Assembly (NCBI GenBank): GCA_026391315.1
Contig: JAPLDT010000019.1
Span: forward strand, 80,286 to 144,285
Reading direction: 5' to 3'
DNA: 64,000 nt
From: Bacteroidia bacterium
GTDB taxonomy: Bacteria; Bacteroidota; Bacteroidia; Bacteroidales; Prolixibacteraceae
Below are positions 16,830-24,916 of this stretch, piece after piece. A model generated the notes under the pieces. It was given only the letters and a program-made list of their open reading frames with translations, searched no databases and had not been told where the DNA came from. Each line of letters starts with the position of its first letter. Position 1 is the stretch's first letter. The position numbers were made by a program, and so were the translations under genes.

Positions 16830-16837
16830 CAAAGTTA
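16830..16837 (-). promoter_or_regulatory. Promoter -7 box of ppdK
   Basis: The complement reads TAACTTTG, which fits the Bacteroidota consensus TAnnTTTG, 43 bases before the ppdK start. No good TTTG -33 element is seen at the usual distance. Confidence 0.4.
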
Positions 16838-16872
16838 AACTTTATAACTTAACGATTTAATGATAATTACCC

Positions 16873-16880
16873 TATTTTTG
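16873..16880 (+). promoter_or_regulatory. Promoter -7 box of the DUF2520 gene
   Basis: TATTTTTG fits TAnnTTTG and lies 15 bases before the ATG at 16896, which implies a very short leader. The -33 part is not evident. Confidence 0.4.
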
Positions 16881-16895
16881 CAAAAAAGTTATTGA

Positions 16896-17663
16896 ATGCG
16901 GATCGTAATTCTTGGTACCGGAAATTTAGCCACCCAACTTGGAATGGCGCTTCATGCGCAACATGCTGAAATTATTCAGGTTTATGGTCGCACCGGTACG
17001 AGCGCTTCTGATTTGGCCAATTTACTGGGATGTACTTCCACCACTTCCAAACAGGAAATTATCACGGACGCTGACCTGTATATCCTGGCAGTATCAGAAG
17101 CGGCCATCCCTGAGATATTGACAGACGCCCCTTTCCGGGACCGATTGATCGTGCACACCTCGGGTAGTATTTCCATAGATGTGCTGACATCCTTCTCCAA
17201 CAATTACGGGGTTTTCTACCCATTGCAAACGTTGTCCAAACAAAAAGCTGTCGATTTCAGCGCAGTCCCAATCTGTATTGAGGCAAACAGCGTGGAGAAC
17301 CTGGAAAAACTGAACAAATTGGCGAAAACCATCTCGGATCAGGTGTTCGAAATTAATTCAACCCAGCGAAGGCAACTTCATCTGGCTGCTGTTTTTGTTT
17401 GCAACTTCGTGAACCATTTATACGCCATCGGAGAAAAATTACTACAGGAACAGCATCTCAACTTCAACCTGCTAAAGCCATTGATCGCCGAAACGGCGCA
17501 AAAAGCGATGTTGTTTTCCCCGCCGGATGTTCAGACAGGACCAGCGATCCGTGACAACCAGAAAATCATGGAGTTACACCTCCAGATGCTGGAACAACAT
17601 CCCGCATGGCAAAAATTATATGAGTTAATCAGCAAGGACATCACTCGGTTCCATCAGGTGTAA
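16896..17663 (+). CDS. Rossmann-fold oxidoreductase-like protein with DUF2520 domain
   Basis: The 255-residue protein begins with an NAD(P)-binding fold (MRIVILGTGNLATQLGMAL, glycine motif GTGNLA) similar to ketopantoate and pyrroline-carboxylate reductases. A helical C-terminal DUF2520 domain follows (about 125-250), with RRQLHLAAVFVCNFVNHLYAIGEKLL. Members are common in Bacteroidota and often sit beside kdsC-type HAD genes, as here (18004). The reaction is not known. It is divergent from ppdK and has its own promoter box. Confidence 0.85.
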   Translation: MRIVILGTGNLATQLGMALHAQHAEIIQVYGRTGTSASDLANLLGCTSTTSKQEIITDADLYILAVSEAAIPEILTDAPFRDRLIVHTSGSISIDVLTSFSNNYGVFYPLQTLSKQKAVDFSAVPICIEANSVENLEKLNKLAKTISDQVFEINSTQRRQLHLAAVFVCNFVNHLYAIGEKLLQEQHLNFNLLKPLIAETAQKAMLFSPPDVQTGPAIRDNQKIMELHLQMLEQHPAWQKLYELISKDITRFHQV

Positions 17664-18003
17664 CTGAAAAAGGACAAAGAAGGCTGAGGAAAAACGAAGG
17701 GGAGATAGGGCGAGGGGGAGATGGGGAGAAAGGAACTCCTTAAATTGAGACAATTTTTATCCCGCAGGGATTAAATGTGAATAGCCCGGGGTTAAGCGAC
17801 GAAGGAGCGATACCCCGGGTCATAGAAAGGCAAAAAAACAACGTCCGCAGTGGCATTAGGGAAATGTGTTCAGGATTGTTTCGGACGGAAGGCTGCGAAT
17901 CATTTCTGAAGCAAAAGGACAGAAAAGAGAACTGAGAATGAGAAATAGAATTAATAGATAAAACATTATAACACAACATACTACAGACATATTTTTAGTT
18001 ATT
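17664..18003. other. Gap between DUF2520 gene and kdsC with a two-hairpin repeat
   Basis: No gene is present. Purine-rich low-complexity words (AGGGGGAGATGGGGAG, 17698-17733) start soon after the stop. The two-hairpin repeat occupies 17758-17888, and AT-rich sequence before kdsC probably holds its promoter. Confidence 0.6.
17758..17888. repeat. Two-hairpin intergenic repeat, copy 1
   Basis: ATCCC-GCA-GGGAT opens the element. AGCCCGGGGT ... ACCCCGGGT with AGCGACGAAGGAGCGA as loop follows, and then a second stem GTCCG ... CGGAC. The same elements recur at 18889-19024 in the same orientation on the other side of kdsC. Confidence 0.75.
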
Positions 18004-18534
18004 ATGATATTTTTTAAAGAAGAACTAAGTAAAATAAAAGGATTTGTATTTGACGTTGATGGGGTAATCTCCCACAACGTCTTAACGCTCTCACCCGACG
18101 GTGATCCTGTCCGTACAGCCAACATGAAAGATGGTTACGCCATCATGTACGCCATCCGACTCGGATATCCTATCTGTATCATCACAGGCGGTAGGACTCA
18201 AGACACCAGAGGCCGGCTTGAGAGGTTGGGTATCACTCATGTGTACATGGGAACTCTGGATAAAGTTCCCTGCCTCAACGATTTTCTAAGCAAAAGCGGG
18301 CTGACAGCTGATCAGATTCTCTACATGGGAGACGATATACCCGATTACAATGTGATGACCAAAGTCGGACTAGCGGTATGCCCGAACGATGCGGCATCCG
18401 AAATCAAAGAGATCTCGGCCTATATTTCCGACAGAAACGGAGGCGAAGGATGCGTCAGGGATGTCATAGAACAGGTACTGCGCTCCCAGGGGAAATGGAG
18501 CCATCCGGAGGAGATAAATTGGAGCAGCTTTTGA
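18004..18534 (+). CDS. kdsC: 3-deoxy-D-manno-octulosonate 8-phosphate phosphatase (KdsC-type HAD)
   Basis: This 176-residue HAD enzyme of the capless C0 type has motif I FDVDGVIS (D/D pair near residues 18-20), motif II in IITGGR, the lysine in LDKVP, and motif IV MGDDIPD. The capless form works as a homotetramer and removes phosphate from KDO 8-phosphate in lipopolysaccharide core synthesis. Length matches the family (170-190). Its pairing with the DUF2520 gene is typical for this phylum. It is flanked on both sides by copies of the same repeat element. Confidence 0.88.
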   Translation: MIFFKEELSKIKGFVFDVDGVISHNVLTLSPDGDPVRTANMKDGYAIMYAIRLGYPICIITGGRTQDTRGRLERLGITHVYMGTLDKVPCLNDFLSKSGLTADQILYMGDDIPDYNVMTKVGLAVCPNDAASEIKEISAYISDRNGGEGCVRDVIEQVLRSQGKWSHPEEINWSSF

Positions 18535-19065
18535 GGAAAGACGGAGAGACGGATAATGACGGAGGGACAAAATGACGGAGAGACTGAGAAAGACTTGGGG
18601 ACTTGGGGACTTAGAGACTGGGGGACTAGGAGACAAAATGAGCAGATATAACTTGCACTCCCTGAGCCTGTCGAAGGGTAAAAGGGTAATACTTGGATTT
18701 AGGTCCCTGAGCTTGTCGAAGGGGGGTTATGGGACTGAAACGGGGAAACAAAGAGACGGAGAAAATGGGAAAATAGGACGATGAGATTGGACCCAGGGAA
18801 AAATAATGTGAAAATTGGAAAATGTGGAAATGTGAAAATTGGCAGTCTCACCTAAATTACCCGACCACAATGTTGATTCCTCTCAAATCCTACCCCGGAG
18901 GGGTTACATGTTAATAGCCCGGGGTACAGCGACGAAGGAGCGACACCCCGGGTTGGGAATGATAACGAAAGTGCCGTCCGCGTTAGCATGCTAAAAAAAG
19001 TTGGTACGTTAATTTCGGACGGCAGGAATTAATGATGAAAAGAGAAACAAAATAAAAATATCGTT
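18535..19065. other. Repeat-rich gap between kdsC and rlmD
   Basis: No credible gene is seen. Words of the type GACGGAGAGAC and GGGGACTTGGGGACTT run from 18537 to 18640. CCCTGAGC-(C/T)TGTCGAAGGG occurs at 18660-18678 and 18704-18722. AATGTGAAAATTGG words are found at 18805-18841. The second two-hairpin repeat lies at 18889-19024. Confidence 0.7.
18889..19024. repeat. Two-hairpin intergenic repeat, copy 2
   Basis: It is homologous to 17758-17888: a CCCCGG-type opening, AGCCCGGGGT ... CACCCCGGG around AGCGACGAAGGAGCGA, then TGCCGTCCG (18972-18980) pairing perfectly with CGGACGGCA (19016-19024). Confidence 0.75.
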
Positions 19066-20490
19066 ATGGGAAGAAATTCCAAAAATTTGCCTCTTTTGCA
19101 GAATGTAGAGATTCTCGATGCCGGTGCGGAGGGTAAAGCGGTCGCAAGGGTGGAAGGAATCGTTGTGTTTACAACCAACGTGATACCGGGCGATGTGGTG
19201 GATATCCAGGTCACAAAAAAGAGAGAGAAATACATGGAGGGAAAGGTGGTGGCCATTCAGAAACCTTCACCTGACCGTATTGAGGCGTTTTGCGAACATT
19301 TCGACCTTTGCGGAGGATGCAAATGGCAATACCTTCCCTACGACAAACAGCTTTTCTACAAGCAAAAACAGGTAGTTGATCAACTGACACGAATCGGAAA
19401 AGTGAATATCCCCATGCTTCATCCAATCACTGGTTCTCAGAATACCACTTTTTATCGCAATAAACTAGAATTTACCTTCTCGAACAGGCGATGGCTCTCC
19501 GAAGAGGAGATTCGTTCCGGCAATGAAATAAGCGATCAGGACGTTCTTGGATTTCACATACCTGGAATGTTCGACAAGGTAATGGATATCCGGAAATGCT
19601 GGCTTCAGCCCTCCCCTTCCAACGAAATTCGCAATGCTGTACGTGGTTATGCACTCGAACACAAACTTCCATTTTTCGACCTGAGAAACAGAAGCGGCCT
19701 GCTCCGCACCATTACCGTCCGTTCCACCGAAAAGGGAGAAGTCATGGTCATAGTCGTTTTCTATTATTATAACAAGACAGAATGCGAGGGATTGCTGAAT
19801 TTCATTGCTGACAGCTTTCCACAAGTCTCCTCGTTGCTATATGTCATCAATGAAAAAGGCAACGATACCATTACCGACCAGGGGGTCATCGTGTTCAAAG
19901 GGAAAGACCATCTTGTCGAAGAGATGGAAGGCTTAAAATTTATTGTAGGTCCGAAGTCCTTTTACCAGACCAATTCGACCCAGGCACACGAACTTTACAA
20001 AATTGCACGGCAAATGGCCGGGCTTACCGGTAATGAAATTGTTTACGACCTCTATACCGGTACCGGTACCATTGCCAATTTCGTAGCCGGAAGTGCAAGA
20101 AAAGTGATTGGGATCGAGTACGTGCCTGAGGCGATCGCGGATGCAAAGATCAATTCTGAAAACAACGGGATTCACAATACCCTCTTTTTCGCCGGTGACA
20201 TGAAGGATATTTTGACTGAATCATTCGTTAAAGAAAATGGCCGGCCGGATGTGATCATCACTGATCCGCCAAGGGCTGGAATGGATGAAAAAGTGGTGCA
20301 GGCAATATTGGCAGCCTCCCCCGACCGGATCGTTTACGTCAGTTGCAACCCTGCTACTCAAGCCCGCGACCTGCAATTAATGCAACAACATTATACGGTT
20401 AAGGAGGTGCACCCGGTTGATATGTTCCCGCATACACACCATGTTGAGAATGTTGTTTTATTGGAGCGACTCCAAAAAGAGGAAGAATAA
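19066..20490 (+). CDS. rlmD: 23S rRNA (uracil-C5)-methyltransferase, RlmD/RumA type
   Basis: This 474-residue SAM-dependent enzyme methylates uracil-C5 in 23S rRNA, or the equivalent tRNA site in some relatives. It has an N-terminal TRAM domain (about residues 12-65), a 4Fe-4S site C76, C82, C85 (CEHFDLCGGC) with a fourth cysteine in IRKCWLQP, the SAM motif VYDLYTGTGTI, the DPPRAG motif, and the nucleophile cysteine in VYVSCNPATQARDL. All are present, so it should be active. Which uracil is methylated cannot be fixed from sequence alone. The stop TAA is the first codon of a long hairpin repeat. Confidence 0.92.
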   Translation: MGRNSKNLPLLQNVEILDAGAEGKAVARVEGIVVFTTNVIPGDVVDIQVTKKREKYMEGKVVAIQKPSPDRIEAFCEHFDLCGGCKWQYLPYDKQLFYKQKQVVDQLTRIGKVNIPMLHPITGSQNTTFYRNKLEFTFSNRRWLSEEEIRSGNEISDQDVLGFHIPGMFDKVMDIRKCWLQPSPSNEIRNAVRGYALEHKLPFFDLRNRSGLLRTITVRSTEKGEVMVIVVFYYYNKTECEGLLNFIADSFPQVSSLLYVINEKGNDTITDQGVIVFKGKDHLVEEMEGLKFIVGPKSFYQTNSTQAHELYKIARQMAGLTGNEIVYDLYTGTGTIANFVAGSARKVIGIEYVPEAIADAKINSENNGIHNTLFFAGDMKDILTESFVKENGRPDVIITDPPRAGMDEKVVQAILAASPDRIVYVSCNPATQARDLQLMQQHYTVKEVHPVDMFPHTHHVENVVLLERLQKEEE

Positions 20491-20582
20491 TGTGAAAATT
20501 GGGAAATGTGAAAATGTGGAAATTAGCTCAGCATTCGTACGTAGCGATCATTTCCACATTTTCACATTTTCCAATTTTCACA
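20491..20582. repeat. 33-base inverted repeat filling the rlmD/cysK gap
   Basis: The left arm 20491-20523 and right arm 20550-20582 pair with one mismatch in 33. Both consist of words of the type TGTGAAAATTGG and AATGTGGAAAT. The arms touch the stop codons of the two convergent genes, and the hairpin could act as a two-way terminator. Confidence 0.9.
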
Positions 20583-20584
20583 TT

Positions 20585-21496
20585 TTAGAATAACCCTTCA
20601 ATCGACAGGTACTTTTCACCACTGTCATAAACAAAGGTTAGAATGGTCGATCCCTTTGGAATTTCAGGGAGTTTCTTGGCCACTGCAGCCAGCGATGCTC
20701 CTGAGGAGATCCCGATAAACAGACCCTCTTCCCGGGCAGCTCTTTTGGTGTAGGTAAAAGCCTCATCCTTATCAATTTGGATAGTCCCGTCGAGGTACTC
20801 CAGCTTAAGATTTTGAGGAATAAAACCTGCTCCGATACCCTGGATCGGATGAGGACCGGGTGCTCCACCACTAATGACAGGCGATGCCTGAGGCTCTACG
20901 GCAAAGACCTTCACATTGGGAAATTTCTTCTTCAGAACTTTTGCAACGCCTGAAATATGGCCACCTGTTCCAACACCGGTAATCAGGTAGTCTATTCCGT
21001 TCGGAAAATCAGAGATAATTTCCGCAGCAGTATATTTTTCATGTGCTGTGATGTTGTCCGGATTATCGAATTGCATCGGAATCCATGAATTCTTAATCTG
21101 CGCAGACAACTCCTGTGCTTTGGCAATCGCCCCTTTCATTCCGAACTCTCTTGGGGTAAGTTCCAATTCAGCACCGTAAGCAGTCAGTATGCTTCTGCGC
21201 TCAACCGACATCGAATCAGGCATCGTCAGAATCAGTCGATAGCCTTTTACCGCCGCAACAAGCGCCAGGCCAATACCAGTATTTCCGGACGTGGGTTCAA
21301 TGATTACGGTACCTTTTTTGAGGACTCCGCTTTTTTCGGCCTCTTCGACCATCGTCAAAGCGATACGGTCCTTGATGCTGCCGCCAGGGTTGGCTTTCTC
21401 CAATTTTGCATACACCTGGTAACCGGCCGGGAAAAGCCTGTTGATACGCACATGCGGCGTATTCCCTATGGTTTGTAAAATATTTTCAGCCTTCAT
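20585..21496 (-). CDS. cysK: Cysteine synthase (O-acetylserine sulfhydrylase)
   Basis: This 303-residue PLP enzyme makes cysteine from O-acetylserine and sulfide. The PLP lysine is K42 in PGGSIKDR, the substrate loop is PTSGNTG, the phosphate-binding loop is [10 protein letters not shown], and GISSGAS follows near the C-terminus. Length and motifs match CysK; CysM cannot be entirely excluded. The gene is convergent with rlmD, and no other sulfur genes are adjacent. Confidence 0.93.
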   Translation of the reverse strand: MKAENILQTIGNTPHVRINRLFPAGYQVYAKLEKANPGGSIKDRIALTMVEEAEKSGVLKKGTVIIEPTSGNTGIGLALVAAVKGYRLILTMPDSMSVERRSILTAYGAELELTPREFGMKGAIAKAQELSAQIKNSWIPMQFDNPDNITAHEKYTAAEIISDFPNGIDYLITGVGTGGHISGVAKVLKKKFPNVKVFAVEPQASPVISGGAPGPHPIQGIGAGFIPQNLKLEYLDGTIQIDKDEAFTYTKRAAREEGLFIGISSGASLAAVAKKLPEIPKGSTILTFVYDSGEKYLSIEGLF

Positions 21497-21641
21497 AATC
21501 TTATAAGTTGATTATTAAATTTCCACAACAAATATCAGGTAACTTATTTTTCTATAAAATACCTGATTTAGGGTATATTTCATGATGATTTTACGAATAT
21601 TCAGGAAGAATGTCACTTCTCAATGTCTATTTTTCATTTAG

Positions 21642-21732
21642 GGTCCTTTGTGTAGCCCTTTGAGAAATCTTTGTGTTTAAATTTTAAATATTCACCACGA
21701 AGGACACTAAGGATCTCACAAAGGACACAAAG
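21642..21732. repeat. Imperfect hairpin of CTTTGTGTCC-type words
   Basis: GTCCTTTGTGT with TCTTTGTG (21642-21674) is largely complementary to CACGAAGGACACTAAG with CACAAAGGACACAAAG (21696-21732). It lies just beyond the stop of the CPBP gene. Confidence 0.65.
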
Positions 21733-21752
21733 AAACTTGCCTGAACAATTAT

Positions 21753-22628
21753 CTACGATTCCGCTTCAACCGTTAACAGGGCTAAATTCTCCTTCCGACG
21801 GTAGTAAATAGTGAATCCTCCGATGGCCAATGCCAGGAAGATCACAGCCAATAGGGAGCCTTCGAAACCAAATTCACCGCCATTCCAGATTGTATCAGTG
21901 GTTCGGGATTGCGTGATCAATGAATATTCAGAATTACCGCTTACACTGAATCCATAAATTGTACCCTGGAAGAAATTCCAGCTAAAATGGAGTGCGATGG
22001 GCATCCACAATGATTTGATGAAAATATAGGGCAATCCGAGTAATAAGCCAGCCATTACAATGGAAAGAAAACTGTAGGAGGTAAAATGTGCGTTACCCAT
22101 GTGAACCGCTGAGAAAAACAAGGAAGAGATCACCAACGCAATCCATCTGTTCATCGAACCCATCAGATTATTGAGAATATATCCCCTGAAAAACAGTTCT
22201 TCCGTGAAGGCGACCGCCACAAACAGAACGACCGAGAAAAAGAAATTCGCTGCATCAGGATTTGTCCCGACCCAGGCAATTTGATGCAAAACCAGCAACA
22301 GCAGAAATCCAGTAGTAATCATGATGATTCCCGTCAGTAAGCCTAACAAACTCTCCTTTCGGATATTTTCCATTCCGAAACCTAAACTTTGAAATGAGTC
22401 TCTGTCGACCCATCTGCGGAAAATTGCCACCACCGCTAACACACCTACCAGCATAAATAACTCGATCACTGTGGCTTGAAAAGTATTTGGATGAAACTGT
22501 TTATCCGACAAATTAATTCCCAGGGTGACCAGTGCAAGAATCTGGGAAATAGCGACAAATAAACCAAATGGAATCAGGATGAGAAGTATTCTGATCCAAC
22601 CACGGGAGGGCTTACTGATTTTGCTCAT
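21753..22628 (-). CDS. CPBP-family intramembrane metalloprotease
   Basis: This 291-residue membrane protein has about eight hydrophobic segments. The CPBP (Rce1-like) motifs are present: EELFFRGYILNNL with the paired glutamates, FSAVHMGN with the second-motif histidine, and HFSWNFFQG with the last-motif histidine and asparagine. The family includes CAAX-type proteases and bacteriocin-immunity proteins; the substrate is unknown. Start ATG at 22628; the stop is followed by a hairpin repeat. Confidence 0.9.
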   Translation of the reverse strand: MSKISKPSRGWIRILLILIPFGLFVAISQILALVTLGINLSDKQFHPNTFQATVIELFMLVGVLAVVAIFRRWVDRDSFQSLGFGMENIRKESLLGLLTGIIMITTGFLLLLVLHQIAWVGTNPDAANFFFSVVLFVAVAFTEELFFRGYILNNLMGSMNRWIALVISSLFFSAVHMGNAHFTSYSFLSIVMAGLLLGLPYIFIKSLWMPIALHFSWNFFQGTIYGFSVSGNSEYSLITQSRTTDTIWNGGEFGFEGSLLAVIFLALAIGGFTIYYRRKENLALLTVEAES

Positions 22629-22683
22629 AAAGTTGTATTTAAGTTACTGTTTAAACTATTAGCCCAGAGCGAGAAATGATGAG

Positions 22684-23310
22684 TTACCTCAAATAATCGC
22701 TTACAGCCTTCCGAATCCCTGTTTTAACGCTCTCCCATGTTTGCTTTTTAAAACTGACCGGGGTTTCGCTTTCATCGGCATCAACAAAATAGGTGATGGC
22801 ATGGGGTATACTTATTGCCAGCATCTGACTGGGGAATTTTTGTTTGTGCCAGTCCATCATTTGCTGTAAAGAATAATGCCGAAGCAATTCGTAGATATCC
22901 CAAAAGTCCTTTTTCTTTCCACGCCCAAGAACGGCCTGTATTTTCATCGCAGCAATGTCGGCACTACTGTAGAATCTAATCCCATCCTGCTCTTCAATCA
23001 ATGAAATTGGCAAATGGGGATAATAAACGAGATCCACTTTAATGTCATCAATAAAGCAGAAAATCCCAAAATAGGTATGCTGTTGTTTGTAGACAAACCT
23101 CTCTTCGAAAAGATTTTCCAAATCATTCACCAATTGAGGCTGATCAAATTTCTCATGTAAAAACAGATCAATGTCAATTGAACTACGATGCCCATAACGA
23201 AGCGACAAAGCAGTTCCTCCCACCAAAGAAAAGCGGTGAAGCGAGGGCATTTCCATGAGCTCTTTTAGTAAGGAAAGAGTCCTGGGTTCAACTGTCTCAA
23301 CGTGTAGCAT
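22684..23310 (-). CDS. Nucleotidyltransferase of the AbiEii/AbiGii toxin type
   Basis: The 208-residue protein has the minimal nucleotidyltransferase signature LVGGTALSLRYGHRSSIDIDLF (residues 28-49), with the GG motif and the D-x-D metal pair in DIDLF. A helical C-terminal part follows. AbiEii-type enzymes modify RNA, notably tRNA, and act as toxins in type IV pairs. The preceding gene (23265-23567) overlaps its start by 46 bases and is the likely partner. The product is shorter than classical AbiEii (about 300 residues). Confidence 0.82.
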   Translation of the reverse strand: MLHVETVEPRTLSLLKELMEMPSLHRFSLVGGTALSLRYGHRSSIDIDLFLHEKFDQPQLVNDLENLFEERFVYKQQHTYFGIFCFIDDIKVDLVYYPHLPISLIEEQDGIRFYSSADIAAMKIQAVLGRGKKKDFWDIYELLRHYSLQQMMDWHKQKFPSQMLAISIPHAITYFVDADESETPVSFKKQTWESVKTGIRKAVSDYLR

Positions 23311-23567
23311 CTGAATTCATCAATGGGTTTATCAATGATGGCACTGGCAAAATAAATGGTGTGTAATGGCAAAAATTTGGCTTTCAGCAACGCCTCCGTT
23401 ACTTTTTCATCGCCGTAATACCTGCGGCACTGGCGGATATCCTCCACATCGCCCCGCTCAAAAACCCTTTCGATAACAAAGTTGGCCTTGGCATCATAGT
23501 CGATCTGCTCAAAGTTCACATCCCAGAAGATGCGCTTGGCGAAGATGGGTTTTGGCTTGCTGTTCAT
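23265..23567 (-). CDS. Probable partner (antitoxin-like) of the AbiEii-type protein
   Basis: This 100-residue soluble protein begins MNSKPKPIFAKRIFWDVNFEQIDYDAKANFVIERVFERGDVEDIRQCRRYYG. Proteins of this pattern regularly precede AbiEii-like nucleotidyltransferases in Bacteroidota. The long overlap (46 bases) with the toxin-like gene supports translational coupling. I see no helix-turn-helix of the AbiEi kind, so it may neutralise by binding rather than repress transcription. Confidence 0.65.
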   Translation of the reverse strand: MNSKPKPIFAKRIFWDVNFEQIDYDAKANFVIERVFERGDVEDIRQCRRYYGDEKVTEALLKAKFLPLHTIYFASAIIDKPIDEFRCYTLRQLNPGLFPY

Positions 23568-23661
23568 ACTGCTAAAATAATCAAATCTACTTTCAATTGT
23601 ATTGTCTCATTCTCTCAGTGCTCATTTTCACATTTCCATATTAGCACATTTCCCAATTATC

Positions 23662-24840
23662 TTAAGCTATCACTCCCGAGCCGATCAACTCCTCCCCGTC
23701 GTACCAGGTAGCAAACTGTCCGGAGGTGACACCCCGTTGTTCCTGGTCGAAAAGAATGTATGCACCATCTTCCTCCATGATCACTGCGGCTTTTTCCAAC
23801 GGTTGTCGGTAACGAATCCTTACCAGGAAGCTGAACTCCTCACCCGGGATCAACACCCGGTCAGGCCGAATCCAGTGAATTTCCTCTTTGGAGATGAAAA
23901 GTCCGGGACGGTACAGTCCGGGATGTTCTTTTCCTTCACCTACATAAACAATGTTCCGGACTACATCCGTGGCAAGTACAAACAACGGTTCTGTGAAACC
24001 ACCGATATTCAAACCCTTGCGCTGTCCGATGGTATAATAATGGGCTCCGTTATGCTCACCGATCACACTGCCCTGCCAGGGTTTGAATGGAAACGGGGAG
24101 GTCAGTTTCAACAGATTGTCCCTGTTTTTCTCCAGTTTTTTCCTGGCAGAAAAATCTGCGGGGATGAGTATCACATTCCCTGTTTTTGGCTCCAGCTTTT
24201 GTTGCAAAAATACCGGAAGATCGACCTTCCCTACAAAACAGATGCCCTGGGAGTCCTTTCGTTCGGCAGTAACCAATCCCTGTTCCCGGGCAATCTCCCT
24301 TACCGCAGGTTTTAACAAATGTCCGATCGGAAATAGTGACTTCGATAGTTGGTATTGGTTCAGCTGACAGAGAAAATAGCTTTGGTCTTTGTTGGGATCG
24401 ACACCTTCCAGCAGTCGATAAGTCTGAATGCCGTCAACATCTGTTACCTCTCTCCTGCAATAGTGACCGGTTGCTACAAAATCGGCTCCCAATTCGAGGG
24501 CTTTCTGCATGAAAATATCAAACTTGATCTCCCTGTTGCACAACACATCAGGGTTTGGTGTACGGCCCTTTTCGTACTCAGAGAACATGTAGTCTACCAC
24601 ACGGGTACGGTAATAATCTGAAAGATCGACAACATGAAACGGTATATTCAGCTTTTTTGCAGTCATTTCAGCGAAAATCACATCGTCTTCCCAGGCACAT
24701 TCAGCCGTCAGGCTGCCTGTTGTCTCCTTCCAGTTGATCATAAAGAGGGCAAAAACATCGTACCCCTGCTCTTTCAGCAGGTATGCGGCTACGCTCGAAT
24801 CAACACCACCCGACAGACCTATGCAAACTTTCTTACCCAT
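23662..24840 (-). CDS. mnmA: tRNA-specific 2-thiouridylase
   Basis: This 392-residue PP-loop enzyme puts sulfur on position 2 of the wobble uridine of Lys, Glu and Gln tRNAs. The PP-loop is IGLSGGVDSSVAAYLL (near residues 7-22). The catalytic cysteines are those in NPDVLCNREIKFD and KDSQGICFVGK. The DPNKDQSYFLCQL motif and the C-terminal beta-barrel (TSGQFATWYDGEELIGSGVI) complete the family. A full promoter (TTTG, 21 bases, TATTTTTG) lies directly upstream. Confidence 0.95.
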   Translation of the reverse strand: MGKKVCIGLSGGVDSSVAAYLLKEQGYDVFALFMINWKETTGSLTAECAWEDDVIFAEMTAKKLNIPFHVVDLSDYYRTRVVDYMFSEYEKGRTPNPDVLCNREIKFDIFMQKALELGADFVATGHYCRREVTDVDGIQTYRLLEGVDPNKDQSYFLCQLNQYQLSKSLFPIGHLLKPAVREIAREQGLVTAERKDSQGICFVGKVDLPVFLQQKLEPKTGNVILIPADFSARKKLEKNRDNLLKLTSPFPFKPWQGSVIGEHNGAHYYTIGQRKGLNIGGFTEPLFVLATDVVRNIVYVGEGKEHPGLYRPGLFISKEEIHWIRPDRVLIPGEEFSFLVRIRYRQPLEKAAVIMEEDGAYILFDQEQRGVTSGQFATWYDGEELIGSGVIA

Positions 24841-24857
24841 CCTATCTTTTAGAATTG

Positions 24858-24890
24858 CAAAAATAGTTCTTTTCGGTGCAATTCAACAAA
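24858..24890 (-). promoter_or_regulatory. Bacteroidota-type promoter of mnmA
   Basis: On the complement TTTG (24887-24890) is followed after 21 bases by TATTTTTG (24858-24865), which matches the TTTG / TAnnTTTG consensus. The start codon is at 24840, so the leader would be about ten bases long. Confidence 0.65.
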
Positions 24891-24904
24891 AACTGGCAAA
24901 TGTG

Positions 24905-24912
24905 TATCTTTG
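24905..24912 (+). promoter_or_regulatory. Possible -7 box of hydE
   Basis: TATCTTTG matches TAnnTTTG but ends only four bases before the chosen ATG at 24917, which would give an almost leaderless transcript. The -33 element is missing. Confidence 0.3.
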
Positions 24913-24916
24913 CGGC

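Noticed and set aside
24734..24916. N-terminal extension of HydE from a TTG codon
   Set aside because: The extension overlaps the start of mnmA and its promoter on the other strand, and has no similarity to HydE. The ATG at 24917 begins the family.
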